Origin: Shewanellaceae bacterium UBA2521 | GTDB lineage: Bacteria; Pseudomonadota; Gammaproteobacteria; Enterobacterales; Shewanellaceae | Direction of reading: 5' to 3' | NCBI GenBank assembly: GCA_002341165.1 | Contig: DDNL01000020.1 | Location: forward strand, 51,151 to 87,137 | Length of the DNA: 35,987 nt | Shown here: piece by piece, positions 15,982 to 24,402 of the stretch | How the letters are laid out: each line of letters opens with the position of its first letter | Numbering within the stretch: the first letter of the stretch is position 1 | Program-made: the position numbers and the translations under genes | Notes under the pieces: model-generated | What the model was told of the DNA's origin: nothing | Seen by the model: only the letters and a program-made list of their open reading frames with translations | The model's database searches: none

Positions 15982-17747
15982 ACTTCACCAAATTGCATGT
16001 TATATAAGTGTGCATACACACCTGAGTGCTCAAGCAATGCGGTATGTGTGCCTTTCTCAACAACTCGTCCATCATCAATCACAGCAATTTCATCGGCACT
16101 TTCTACCGTACTCAATCGATGCGCAATAACAATACAAGTACGACCATGGCTTAAGTTCTCTAAAGCTTTCTGAATTGCACGCTCGGATTCTGTATCTAAA
16201 GCAGACGTTGCTTCATCTAAAATCAAAATAGGTGCGTTCCTCAAGATAGCTCGAGCAATAGCAATACGCTGCTTTTGCCCTCCTGACAAGCGCACGCCAT
16301 TTTCACCAATTTGAGTATCAAGGCCTTGAGGTAGTTCATCAATGAAGTCAAGAGCATAGGCTAAACGTGCAGCTTCAATCACTTGCTCTCTTTGAATATC
16401 TAAACCGCATGCATAAGCAATATTGTTGTATATGGTGTCATCAAATAAAGTGACTTGCTGAGATACAACTGCCATTTGCGAACGAAAATCTTGCAAAGCA
16501 TAGTCATTGATGTCTTGACCATCTAGTAGAATTTTTCCTGTTTCCAGATCATCATAAAATCGAGCAAGTAAACTTGTAAGCGTCGATTTACCTGATCCTG
16601 AACGCCCAACTAAGGCTAAAGTTTTACCTGGTTCAACACTCAAGTTCACTTGTTCTAAAACAGCACGATTTTCTTTTTCATATCGAAACGTGACATTCTT
16701 AAAGTCAATGCGCCCTTGAGCACGATCAATCTTCATTGTGCCTAGGTCTCGCTCCAAAGGCTCATCTAAGATATTGAATACACTTTGAGCTGCAACAATA
16801 CCCTGTTGAAAAGTATTGTTCACACCCATAATACCTTTTAAGGGTTGAAACAAAGAGAGCATAGCTGTAAAAAACGAAGCAAAAGCACCTGCTGTGAGCT
16901 CTTGTCTGATGCCATCTAAACTTGCTAAATACAGAACTAAAGCCAAAGAGAAAGAGCCAATAATCATAATTAAAGGCTGAGATATAGCACTCGCACGGGC
17001 GAGTTTCAGTTTGCGAGAAAAGTTACGCTCGTTGACATCATAAAATCTTTTCGCTTCAACTTCTTGCGCACAAAACATCAATACATTACGATGACCTTTG
17101 ATCACTTGATCGGTTACAGCGGAGACACCACCCATAGCTTGTTGTAATTGAGCTGATATACGTCTAAAACGCTTCGATACATAGGCAATCAAAATAGCAA
17201 TTAAAGGCACACTGATGAAAATACAGAGACTTAATTTCCACGAATACCAAAACATAACTGAGGTATAAGCAAGTAATGTGACCGTATTACGGATCATCGA
17301 AGTTAAAACACTCGCTGAAGCACCTGATACTTGTTCAACATCAAAAGTAAGCTTAGCGATTAAACGCCCTGCACTATGGTTATCTATAGTACGCACAGGC
17401 ATTCTCAGATAGCGCTCAAAGATTTCCTGGCGCAAGTTCATCACTAATTTGCCTGTAATATAAGCCAAACCATAGGTAGAGACAAAATTGGCTAAACCTC
17501 TAATCACGAAAAGCATCACTACTACAATAGGCGCCCAAGCTAGCACATCAACCGAAGGCTCTCCTCCAATCGTATGCTGGGGTGCAAAACCTTCGTCAAT
17601 AAAAGGCTTCAACAACCACACAAAAACAGCATCAACAGAGCCATACACAATTAAAGCTATTACAGATGCTATAAAAATAAATTTCATCGGCAGCATATAC
17701 TGAAATAGTCTTTTAAATACTGGCCATACTTTTTGATTTTTTGTCAT
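15978..17747 (-). CDS. msbA: Lipid A export ABC transporter MsbA
   Basis: This ABC half-transporter flips core-lipid A across the inner membrane. The 589-residue protein has six predicted transmembrane segments in the first 310 residues. The nucleotide-binding domain has Walker A GRSGSGKST (381-389), the signature LSGGQKQR (487-494) and Walker B ILILDE (507-512), with the H-loop in IAHRLST. Size and order match MsbA, and the direct coupling to lpxK supports that over other exporters. AGAGGT lies about 8 bases before the ATG. comEC ends 30 bases upstream on the same strand. Confidence -1.
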   Translation of the reverse strand: MTKNQKVWPVFKRLFQYMLPMKFIFIASVIALIVYGSVDAVFVWLLKPFIDEGFAPQHTIGGEPSVDVLAWAPIVVVMLFVIRGLANFVSTYGLAYITGKLVMNLRQEIFERYLRMPVRTIDNHSAGRLIAKLTFDVEQVSGASASVLTSMIRNTVTLLAYTSVMFWYSWKLSLCIFISVPLIAILIAYVSKRFRRISAQLQQAMGGVSAVTDQVIKGHRNVLMFCAQEVEAKRFYDVNERNFSRKLKLARASAISQPLIMIIGSFSLALVLYLASLDGIRQELTAGAFASFFTAMLSLFQPLKGIMGVNNTFQQGIVAAQSVFNILDEPLERDLGTMKIDRAQGRIDFKNVTFRYEKENRAVLEQVNLSVEPGKTLALVGRSGSGKSTLTSLLARFYDDLETGKILLDGQDINDYALQDFRSQMAVVSQQVTLFDDTIYNNIAYACGLDIQREQVIEAARLAYALDFIDELPQGLDTQIGENGVRLSGGQKQRIAIARAILRNAPILILDEATSALDTESERAIQKALENLSHGRTCIVIAHRLSTVESADEIAVIDDGRVVEKGTHTALLEHSGVYAHLYNMQFGEV

Positions 17748-17776
17748 GAAAAAGACCTCTTTTAAAAAAACCTATT

Positions 17777-20056
17777 CTACTCTTTTATCTCCTTATTTCC
17801 AAGTTTATGCACTTGATTAAACCAATAATTGCCTTGATCATGCCGATAAGATGATACCTTAACTTCAGAAGGCATAAATCGAAAACTCACTTGTCCTAAA
17901 TAAGCTGTATTCAATATTTTGATCTCTTGTTTTTGATAACGAGACAGGATATCTGGATGGGGAAAACCATAGATGTTATCAAGCCCTGATGAAATCAAAG
18001 CCATATCGGGTTTGAGTTGTTCAAGAAAAGTCCTGCTCGATGAAGTACGACTACCATGATGAGGCACCTGTAAAATATCAACAGATAATTTTTGCATTTT
18101 TTCTAATAATTTTTTTTCTGCTTTTTGATTTAAATCTCCAGTTAAAAGCAGATGTTGATGATGATCTTTAATAGATACAACACAAGAGTAGAAGTTACTT
18201 GAACGAGGCACATCAGGCCAAATAATTTCTAAATCTAATCCCATCCACTGCCACTTTTGTGGTAAACATAAACGATCTGCTTTTTTAACACTTTTCGCTG
18301 CTGCGGTTTGACGTTTTAAGTCGGGATTGGCGATGAGCTGCGCTTGTGGATATGCATCTTTAAGATACCTTACACCGCCAGCATGATCGTTATCAACATG
18401 ACTGACAATAAGTGTATCCACCTCTTGGATGCCGCGAGATTTTAAAAAAGGATCAATAACGCGTTCAGCATAACTAAAACCAGATGGATAAGCCGCGCCG
18501 GTATCATAAATCAAAGCATGTTGGTTACGCTCAATCACAAAAGCTAAACCTTGACCTACATCCAGCATATGTAGCCACCAACTTTGCTTGTTTATATGCC
18601 AAGTTTGCACAACAAAGCCAAGTAAGGCCAGTAACATAACTTGACTCAATTTATAGTGACGGTATAGAAGTAAACCAACAAACACAATACAGCCGATAAA
18701 AAAACTCAAGTGTCTGGGCATCACTTCAATCCAATGCCCTTGCCAAGTTGCAACCTCTTCCAAAAAATTGACCATCCAAAGTAATAAAAAGTCTAATATA
18801 TCAAAACATAAAGCCACATAAGGTAGCTGCAAGAGATACATAACAAGAGCAAAAAAAGCCAAAGGAATAATCAAAAAACTAAACAAAGGCACATACAACA
18901 TATTGAGCCAGAGACTATGTACAGTGACTCCACCAAAAAGCACAGCTTGAATAAAGCCCATACCTAAAGATAACCAAAACTGTAGTCCAATACATTGCAG
19001 CACCCATTGATATCGACTTTTTTGAGGTGGCTTCACAAAAAGAAGAATCAAACATAAAGCAGAAAAAGAAAGCCAAAAGCCTGCCGACAAGCTGGCTAGG
19101 GGATCAAAGAAAAGCACGACGCATAAGGCAAAGTTAAGTCTTTGCCCTATCGTCGAACTACAGCGCAGAAACTGATAGAGTACAACACAACAGAGCATAA
19201 CCAAAGCCCGCTGTGTAGAAACACAATAACCTGAAATCCATGCAAATCCAACACAAGCACACAAACCCAATATGTGAGATATATAATAATGCGATAACCC
19301 TTCAGATCGATGCATATAACCCAGCACAAACAATAAGCTGCGGCTCACAAACAACATGATCATAGCCAAATGCAAACCAGAAATAGCAAACAGGTGCCCA
19401 ACACCTGTATACCTCAGTGTTTTCCAGTGTTTTTCTGCAAAAGCATAACGCTGCCCTGTCATAAGAGCGAGCATAAAAGGAGCGGACTTGTAGTCGACTA
19501 AGGTCCGGTACAACTGATGTATTAAAGGCCAACGTCCTTGTATTTCAGACTCCATGAGCTGACCTTCAATGACTTTACCTTGAGCAACAATATGCGTTGC
19601 AGCAAACCTTTTTTGACCCGATGATGTACCTTCATTCAAAGACGAGGTTAGACGCTTTGGGCGATAGATAAATGACCTATACTGACCCAAGACAAGAGCT
19701 TCAGAGGTAGACCAAGACAAACGCAAGATATGCGTACGAAAAGGGTTTTTCCAAGAACGATCTAGCTTAAGATCAACTCTAAACTTTTCTTCATCCCATT
19801 GTTTTAACTGTATAATATGGCCTTGAGCTTGAGCGCGGTTGTTGGCAATCCAATCTGGCTGCCAGTTAAACCAAACACTTGCATGTACATTGAACCATAT
19901 CACACCTAAAATAAAGCTTATCGCAGAGTATCGACGTAAATAAAATAAAGGTATGACAGAAATGAGTAAGACTGATATGATGTTATTTGCTATGAGCTCA
20001 GGCCATAACATACCTGAAAGGCAAGCCATAGAAAACAAAAATATATATCTGTCCAT
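17777..20056 (-). CDS. comEC: ComEC/Rec2 family DNA-uptake channel protein
   Basis: This is an inner-membrane channel that carries single-stranded DNA into the cytoplasm during natural transformation. The 759-residue protein has an N-terminal membrane and OB-like part (DUF4131), then the multi-helix Competence domain (about residues 190-480, with the GVGHLFAISGLHLAM motif). A C-terminal metallo-beta-lactamase domain starts near residue 510 (LHMLDVGQG). Its metal motif is HVDNDH (553-558), and VPHHGS follows. All three parts are intact. It is divergent from the DUF2062 gene by 31 bases and precedes msbA, as in several Pseudomonadales. Presence of comEC does not prove competence, because other uptake genes are not in view. 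Confidence -1.
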   Translation of the reverse strand: MDRYIFLFSMACLSGMLWPELIANNIISVLLISVIPLFYLRRYSAISFILGVIWFNVHASVWFNWQPDWIANNRAQAQGHIIQLKQWDEEKFRVDLKLDRSWKNPFRTHILRLSWSTSEALVLGQYRSFIYRPKRLTSSLNEGTSSGQKRFAATHIVAQGKVIEGQLMESEIQGRWPLIHQLYRTLVDYKSAPFMLALMTGQRYAFAEKHWKTLRYTGVGHLFAISGLHLAMIMLFVSRSLLFVLGYMHRSEGLSHYYISHILGLCACVGFAWISGYCVSTQRALVMLCCVVLYQFLRCSSTIGQRLNFALCVVLFFDPLASLSAGFWLSFSALCLILLFVKPPQKSRYQWVLQCIGLQFWLSLGMGFIQAVLFGGVTVHSLWLNMLYVPLFSFLIIPLAFFALVMYLLQLPYVALCFDILDFLLLWMVNFLEEVATWQGHWIEVMPRHLSFFIGCIVFVGLLLYRHYKLSQVMLLALLGFVVQTWHINKQSWWLHMLDVGQGLAFVIERNQHALIYDTGAAYPSGFSYAERVIDPFLKSRGIQEVDTLIVSHVDNDHAGGVRYLKDAYPQAQLIANPDLKRQTAAAKSVKKADRLCLPQKWQWMGLDLEIIWPDVPRSSNFYSCVVSIKDHHQHLLLTGDLNQKAEKKLLEKMQKLSVDILQVPHHGSRTSSSRTFLEQLKPDMALISSGLDNIYGFPHPDILSRYQKQEIKILNTAYLGQVSFRFMPSEVKVSSYRHDQGNYWFNQVHKLGNKEIKE

Positions 20057-20087
20057 AAATTATTTCATCAATGAAGTTAGTTAATAT

Positions 20088-20600
20088 ATGCCAAAGAAAC
20101 TATTAGAAAAAATCACCCCTGACCGCTCTAAGTTAAAAGAAAACAAAAATTTAAAAATTTTTGAAAAATGGTTCGGCAACCCTGCACTGTGGACATTAAA
20201 TAGACGCTCAACAGCTAAGGCTTTTTTGGTCGGTTTATTTTGTGCATGGATGCCTATTCCTTTTCAGATGGTCGTTGCAACAGGGTTAGCCATATTAATC
20301 AATGCTAATGTTCCTGTATCTGTTGTCTTAGTCTGGATCACGAACCCTTTAACCATGCCATTGATGTTTTACGGTGCATACGTATTAGGTACACTGTTGT
20401 TAGGACAACCTATTACATTGACCGAATTCCATTTAACTTGGGATTGGATCTCTCAATCTATGGAAGCTATCGGGTATCCATTTCTTCTGGGTTGTTTAAC
20501 GCTCGGGATAAGCTCAGGAGTAGGCGGATATTTTATTATCAGAATCAGCTGGCGCATTGCTTTAATCCGAAAATGGAACCAGCGTAACAAAAATATCTAA
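20088..20600 (+). CDS. DUF2062 membrane protein
   Basis: This 170-residue protein has the DUF2062 pattern: a short basic N-terminus, then TAKAFLVGLFCAWMPIPFQM and the conserved VLVWITNPLTM segment within hydrophobic helices (about residues 45-70, 75-115, 135-160). The function is unknown. It is a single gene in a 31-base-divergent pair with comEC and convergent with lolE, with only 2 bases between the stop codons. The comEC/DUF2062/lol neighbourhood is seen in Pseudomonas. No strong RBS precedes the ATG. Confidence -1.
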   Translation: MPKKLLEKITPDRSKLKENKNLKIFEKWFGNPALWTLNRRSTAKAFLVGLFCAWMPIPFQMVVATGLAILINANVPVSVVLVWITNPLTMPLMFYGAYVLGTLLLGQPITLTEFHLTWDWISQSMEAIGYPFLLGCLTLGISSGVGGYFIIRISWRIALIRKWNQRNKNI

Positions 20601-20602
20601 TG

Positions 20603-21841
20603 TTATGTTAAGTGAGATAGTGCTTGTGCTGGCGCTATCTGACTTGCTTTATAAGCAGGATAAACCGTCGCAACAATACACATTAAACTTGCCATGCAAG
20701 CTACAAAAATCACTTCTCCGTAATGCAACTCCGAGGGTAAAAAGTCAACAAAGTAAATGTCAGGAGACAATAACTGAATACCCAAGAAACCTTCCAATCC
20801 ATGTACTATAGGTGTTAGATTAACAGCAACTAGGCATCCAAAAAAAGTACCTAAAACAACACCTAAAAAGCCATTAACCGTACCTTGTATCATGAAGGTT
20901 TGCAAAATTGCACTTCGAGATAAACCCATGGTCGCCAAAATAGCAATTTCAGAGCGCTTCTGACGCACGGACATCACCAAAGTAGAGACAATATTAAAAC
21001 AGGCAACAGCAATAACAAGAAACAAAACAACATACATAATAAAGCGTACGAGCTGAATATCTTGATAATGATCTTCATGCGTCCAATCAGACATATAGAC
21101 ATACTGCTCTACTTGATTGCCTAATTTTCGAATCAAATAAGGCGCTTGAAAAATATCATCTACTCGGATTTTGATCTGTGTTACTGCATCATCAAAGCCT
21201 AGAAGTTGACTCGCTTGTACCCGAGAAATATAAGCACGCGTATAATCAATCTGGCCATGAAAATTAAAAATTCCTGTGATAACAAACCTTTGCATACGTG
21301 GCGGTGCTGAAAGACTATGCTGAACTTGAGGGAGATAAAGCATCATAGAATCTCCCACTTTCACAGATAACTCCTTTGCCAAGCCAGCTCCTAAAACTAA
21401 GCCTTCTTTTCCGGCTTGTAAGCTTTGCCAGGCTTCATCCGACATAGCATTATGAATCGCACTGATCTGATTTTCATATTGTGTGTCTAGACCAATGAGT
21501 TCTATACCTTTGAATTTCAAACCATCTCGTGTGAGAACTTGTAACGTTACTTCAGGTGTCGCACTAGCAATGCCATCTAAGTCCTGAGCTTGCTCGATGA
21601 TCTGACGCCAATCTCTGATAACATCTTCATAAGCACGTAATTGTGCATGGGCTGTAATGTTTAAAAAGCGTGTTTTAAACTCACGTTCAAAACCATTCAT
21701 CACACTCAGCACCACAATTAACACAGCCACACCGAGTAAAATACCTGTCATCGATGCGATAGATATAAATCGTATCGCCCGATTCGTCTGTCTATCACGA
21801 AAAAAACGCCAGCCAATTAAGGCCGATAAAGTATTGAACAT
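20603..21841 (-). CDS. lolE: Lipoprotein-releasing system permease, LolE position
   Basis: This is a permease subunit of the ABC transporter that releases outer-membrane lipoproteins from the inner membrane to LolA. The 412-residue protein has a first transmembrane helix at residues 24-46 followed by MNGFEREF. A large periplasmic domain (about 47-265) follows, then three C-terminal helices with the MacB/FtsX pattern (SEIAILATMGLS). It is the third gene of the order lolC-lolD-lolE, 5 bases after lolD. LolC and LolE are similar, so the E label rests on position; the family call is secure. Confidence -1.
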   Translation of the reverse strand: MFNTLSALIGWRFFRDRQTNRAIRFISIASMTGILLGVAVLIVVLSVMNGFEREFKTRFLNITAHAQLRAYEDVIRDWRQIIEQAQDLDGIASATPEVTLQVLTRDGLKFKGIELIGLDTQYENQISAIHNAMSDEAWQSLQAGKEGLVLGAGLAKELSVKVGDSMMLYLPQVQHSLSAPPRMQRFVITGIFNFHGQIDYTRAYISRVQASQLLGFDDAVTQIKIRVDDIFQAPYLIRKLGNQVEQYVYMSDWTHEDHYQDIQLVRFIMYVVLFLVIAVACFNIVSTLVMSVRQKRSEIAILATMGLSRSAILQTFMIQGTVNGFLGVVLGTFFGCLVAVNLTPIVHGLEGFLGIQLLSPDIYFVDFLPSELHYGEVIFVACMASLMCIVATVYPAYKASQIAPAQALSHLT

Positions 21842-21846
21842 CCGTG

Positions 21847-22524
21847 TTAAGCTCCTTTCAACTGACCATCGTACATCATTAACTTACGATCCAATTGGTG
21901 AGCTAGATTTTGATCATGCGTGACCACCACGAAGCTTGTTCCCGTCTCTTGGGTGAGCTGACACATCAGCTCATAGACAGCGCGACCGCTTTGGGCATCT
22001 AGATTCCCTGTCGGTTCATCAGCAAGAACCAGACGCGGTTGATTGATCAGCGCACGTGCAATAGCAACACGTTGACGTTCCCCGCCTGAGAGTTCACTTG
22101 GCCTGTGCTTCATTCTATGCCCTAGCCCCACTTTCTTCAGTAAGGCTTGCGCATCTTTAAGTGCTTCGGCTCTCGCACGCCCTGCAATCCAAGCAGGCAT
22201 GGCTACATTCTCTTGCGCATCAAATTCAGATAACAAATGGTGAAACTGATAAATAAAGCCCATATGTTGATTTCTTAAATAAGCTTTTTGTTTACCTGAA
22301 AACTGTGCAACATTTTCATTTTGGAAAAAAATACGCCCTGAAGTAGGATAATCAAGAGTACCCATTATATGTAATAAAGTACTTTTTCCAGAGCCTGACT
22401 CACCTACAATGGCAAGGCTCTCGCCCTGCATCACAGAAAAAGAAACTTCTTTGAGCACCTGAATCACATCTTGCCCATCTTCATAGGTCTTACATAGCGC
22501 TTCTATGCGCAATAACTCACTCAT
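21847..22524 (-). CDS. lolD: Lipoprotein-releasing system ATP-binding protein LolD
   Basis: This is the ATPase subunit of LolCDE. From the ATG at 22524 it has 225 residues, close to the family length. Walker A is GESGSGKST (41-49), the signature LSGGERQR (145-152), and Walker B LVLADEP (165-171); the H-loop His lies in VVTHDQ. The upstream in-frame ATG at 22560 is rejected because it adds 12 residues lying inside lolC and absent from the family. The chosen start overlaps the lolC stop by 8 bases (ATGAGTGA), so translation is coupled, and lolE follows after 5 bases. Confidence -1.
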   Translation of the reverse strand: MSELLRIEALCKTYEDGQDVIQVLKEVSFSVMQGESLAIVGESGSGKSTLLHIMGTLDYPTSGRIFFQNENVAQFSGKQKAYLRNQHMGFIYQFHHLLSEFDAQENVAMPAWIAGRARAEALKDAQALLKKVGLGHRMKHRPSELSGGERQRVAIARALINQPRLVLADEPTGNLDAQSGRAVYELMCQLTQETGTSFVVVTHDQNLAHQLDRKLMMYDGQLKGA

Positions 22525-23743
22525 ATCGTAAAGCCTCGGCTGGGTAAATCGCTGCAGCACGTGCTGCGGGATATAATGTTGTTAAAAACGTAATCAATAA
22601 AGTTGCGCCTGAAATCCATGCCAACTGCACAACATCAAAAATAATAGGAATTTTAAATCCTGGAGGAAGAATAAATAAACCTAAAGTCTGTAAAATAGAT
22701 TCAAAGTTCAAGGTCAGTAGAACGCCTACCACAAGACCTAAACTTAAACCTATCACACCACTGAGCATGCCTTGTATCATGAAAATAGACATAATGTCGC
22801 GTTGATGCATCCCTTGCGTTTTCAAAATAGCTATGTCTGTCATCTTATCGTGCACCATCATTACCAATGCTGAAACAATATTAAAGATAGCTACTAAAAT
22901 AATCAGACTAAACATCAAAGACATCATACGCTTTTCCATCTTAACAGCACTAAGCTGATGACCAAAAGCACGCTTCCAACTGCGAATTTCAAATTGCTGC
23001 GGAAACTCCTGTTGTAGCTTTTGCAGTGGCTCATCCAGAGATAAAGGATCTTCTAAATACAGACGGATCTGAGCAATGTGTTCCAGCGGCTGCCTCGCTA
23101 GCTTCATCGCATCTTGATAATGCGTCAGCGCAAAGCTATTATCTCCCATAGCACCTGACGCAAATAAACCCACAATTTGAAACTTTCTTTGACTTGGCAT
23201 AAAACCAAGCGGTGAATAGAGCGCACCTTCACTGCTAATAACGCGAATATAATCTCCCACAGTTACCCGTAGTTCTTGAGCAAGATGCCGACCTAAAATC
23301 AAAGAATAAGGTTGTGCCTCCAGTAGAGACGCATTGCCTACTTCTAAGTGATCTTCTAAGAAAGAATCTTTTTGTCTTTCAGGATCAATACCTTGCAACA
23401 TCACACCCTGAATACCATAAGGTGATTGCAACAACACTTGATGCTCATATAAAGGTACTACTTTATGAATACCTTCTACTTGTTGTAAGTCTGATTGGAT
23501 CTGTGGCCAATCATCCCAAGAGAGCTTGCTTTTCGGGATCAAAACAGCGTGTGATACTGTACCGAGTAACCGTTGTTGCTGATCATCTTCCAATCCATTC
23601 ATAATCGAGCTGATTAGAATTAAGGCTGCAACGCCTAGGAAAATACCTGTCACTGAAAAGAAAATAATGAAAGATGCAAAGCCTTCACTCTTTTTGCTCC
23701 ACCAATACCGAAAACCTAAGTAAAAAGAAATAGGGACTTTCAT
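22517..23743 (-). CDS. lolC: Lipoprotein-releasing system permease, LolC position
   Basis: This is the first gene of the lolC-lolD-lolE operon. The 408-residue permease starts MKVPISFYLGFRYWWSKK, with helix 1 at residues 22-46 and the MNGLEDD segment. A periplasmic domain (about 47-270) and three C-terminal helices follow, with the TDIAILKTQGM and MIQGMLSGVIG patterns of the family. MNGLE differs from the usual MNGFE. It is paralogous to LolE at 20603-21841. LolC and LolE form a heterodimer that extracts acylated lipoproteins, of which the VolA-like protein at 1-2012 would be a client. The upstream RBS (AAGGA) is about 13 bases from the ATG. It is divergent from the PilZ-like gene. Confidence -1.
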   Translation of the reverse strand: MKVPISFYLGFRYWWSKKSEGFASFIIFFSVTGIFLGVAALILISSIMNGLEDDQQQRLLGTVSHAVLIPKSKLSWDDWPQIQSDLQQVEGIHKVVPLYEHQVLLQSPYGIQGVMLQGIDPERQKDSFLEDHLEVGNASLLEAQPYSLILGRHLAQELRVTVGDYIRVISSEGALYSPLGFMPSQRKFQIVGLFASGAMGDNSFALTHYQDAMKLARQPLEHIAQIRLYLEDPLSLDEPLQKLQQEFPQQFEIRSWKRAFGHQLSAVKMEKRMMSLMFSLIILVAIFNIVSALVMMVHDKMTDIAILKTQGMHQRDIMSIFMIQGMLSGVIGLSLGLVVGVLLTLNFESILQTLGLFILPPGFKIPIIFDVVQLAWISGATLLITFLTTLYPAARAAAIYPAEALRYE

Positions 23744-23767
23744 GATAAAATAAATATCCTTAATACA

Positions 23768-23795
23768 TTGCTTAATTTTTAAGTTGCGAGATAAT
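23768..23795 (+). promoter_or_regulatory. Candidate promoter for the pilZ-mfd-csiV operon
   Basis: TTGCTT (23768-23773), 16 bases, GATAAT (23790-23795) in the 88-base gap divergent from lolC. It overlaps the upstream TTG alternative start at 23784, which supports starting the gene at 23832. Confidence -1.
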
Positions 23796-23831
23796 AAGTT
23801 TATCTACCGTTTAAAAGCGAAGGCAAACATT

Positions 23832-24386
23832 ATGGCTCAACAAGACGATTGTTTCTTCAATATACCTTGCTCTTATCAAATTTATGCTGAACCACTACAT
23901 GCACCAGCATCCGAAGAACTCTTAATGTCCCAGATGCCAGAAGCCTTTAAGCTTCTGAGAAATATCGCTGAGCAAGAACAAAATGTATTTTTACATATCA
24001 GTCAGCTTCCCAAAGGTGATATCATATCAGAATATCTGATGTTACAGGCAAAGAAAGTCGATTTAGTGCTCCACCAGCAACTTGCACAAATTGATTATAG
24101 AGGTATGAAGTGCCAAGGCACACATTTTGGCGGTAGTCACCTTTCCTTTTCTATGCCCGAACAGTTTCGTGTCAATGATGCACAAGAGCTTGCTCTACAT
24201 TTGTTGATTCAGAACCATAATATAGCAGTCTATTGCTTTGCAAAAGTACTCAGCTTTTCGACAGAAAACAAGCAACACTCTATTCGCGCTGAGATCGTCC
24301 AAATAGGAGAAGCGGAGCAAGAACAACTCATTCGTGCAAGTTTGCAACAGCAACAGCATATTCTTAAATCAAGAAAAAAACACTAG
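23832..24386 (+). CDS. PilZ-like domain protein (degenerate), between lolC and mfd
   Basis: From the ATG at 23832 this encodes 184 residues with no signal or membrane segment. The middle and C-terminal parts resemble PilZ-domain proteins found beside lolCDE in Pseudomonas (PA2989-type). GGSHLSFSMPEQFRVNDAQ fits the beta-barrel core, and a helix with QEQLIRASLQQQQ closes it. The usual c-di-GMP residues RxxxR are not visible and D/NxSxxG is degenerate (FGGSHLSF), so c-di-GMP binding is doubtful. GAAGG lies 8 bases before this ATG, better than the TTG at 23784, which would add 16 residues and lie inside the candidate promoter. It is co-directional with mfd, 16 bases away. The family call is moderate and the role unknown. 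Confidence -1.
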   Translation: MAQQDDCFFNIPCSYQIYAEPLHAPASEELLMSQMPEAFKLLRNIAEQEQNVFLHISQLPKGDIISEYLMLQAKKVDLVLHQQLAQIDYRGMKCQGTHFGGSHLSFSMPEQFRVNDAQELALHLLIQNHNIAVYCFAKVLSFSTENKQHSIRAEIVQIGEAEQEQLIRASLQQQQHILKSRKKH

Positions 24387-24402
24387 GATTAAAGCTTCTA
24401 CC

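Noticed and set aside
22525..22560. Longer lolD start at 22560
   Set aside because: It adds 12 residues lying wholly inside lolC that do not fit the family; the ATG at 22524 overlaps the lolC stop and gives MSELLRIEAL, a normal LolD N-terminus.
24334..24402. Longer mfd start at 24334
   Set aside because: The extra 23 residues overlap the PilZ-like gene and are not conserved; the ATG at 24403 gives the usual Mfd length.
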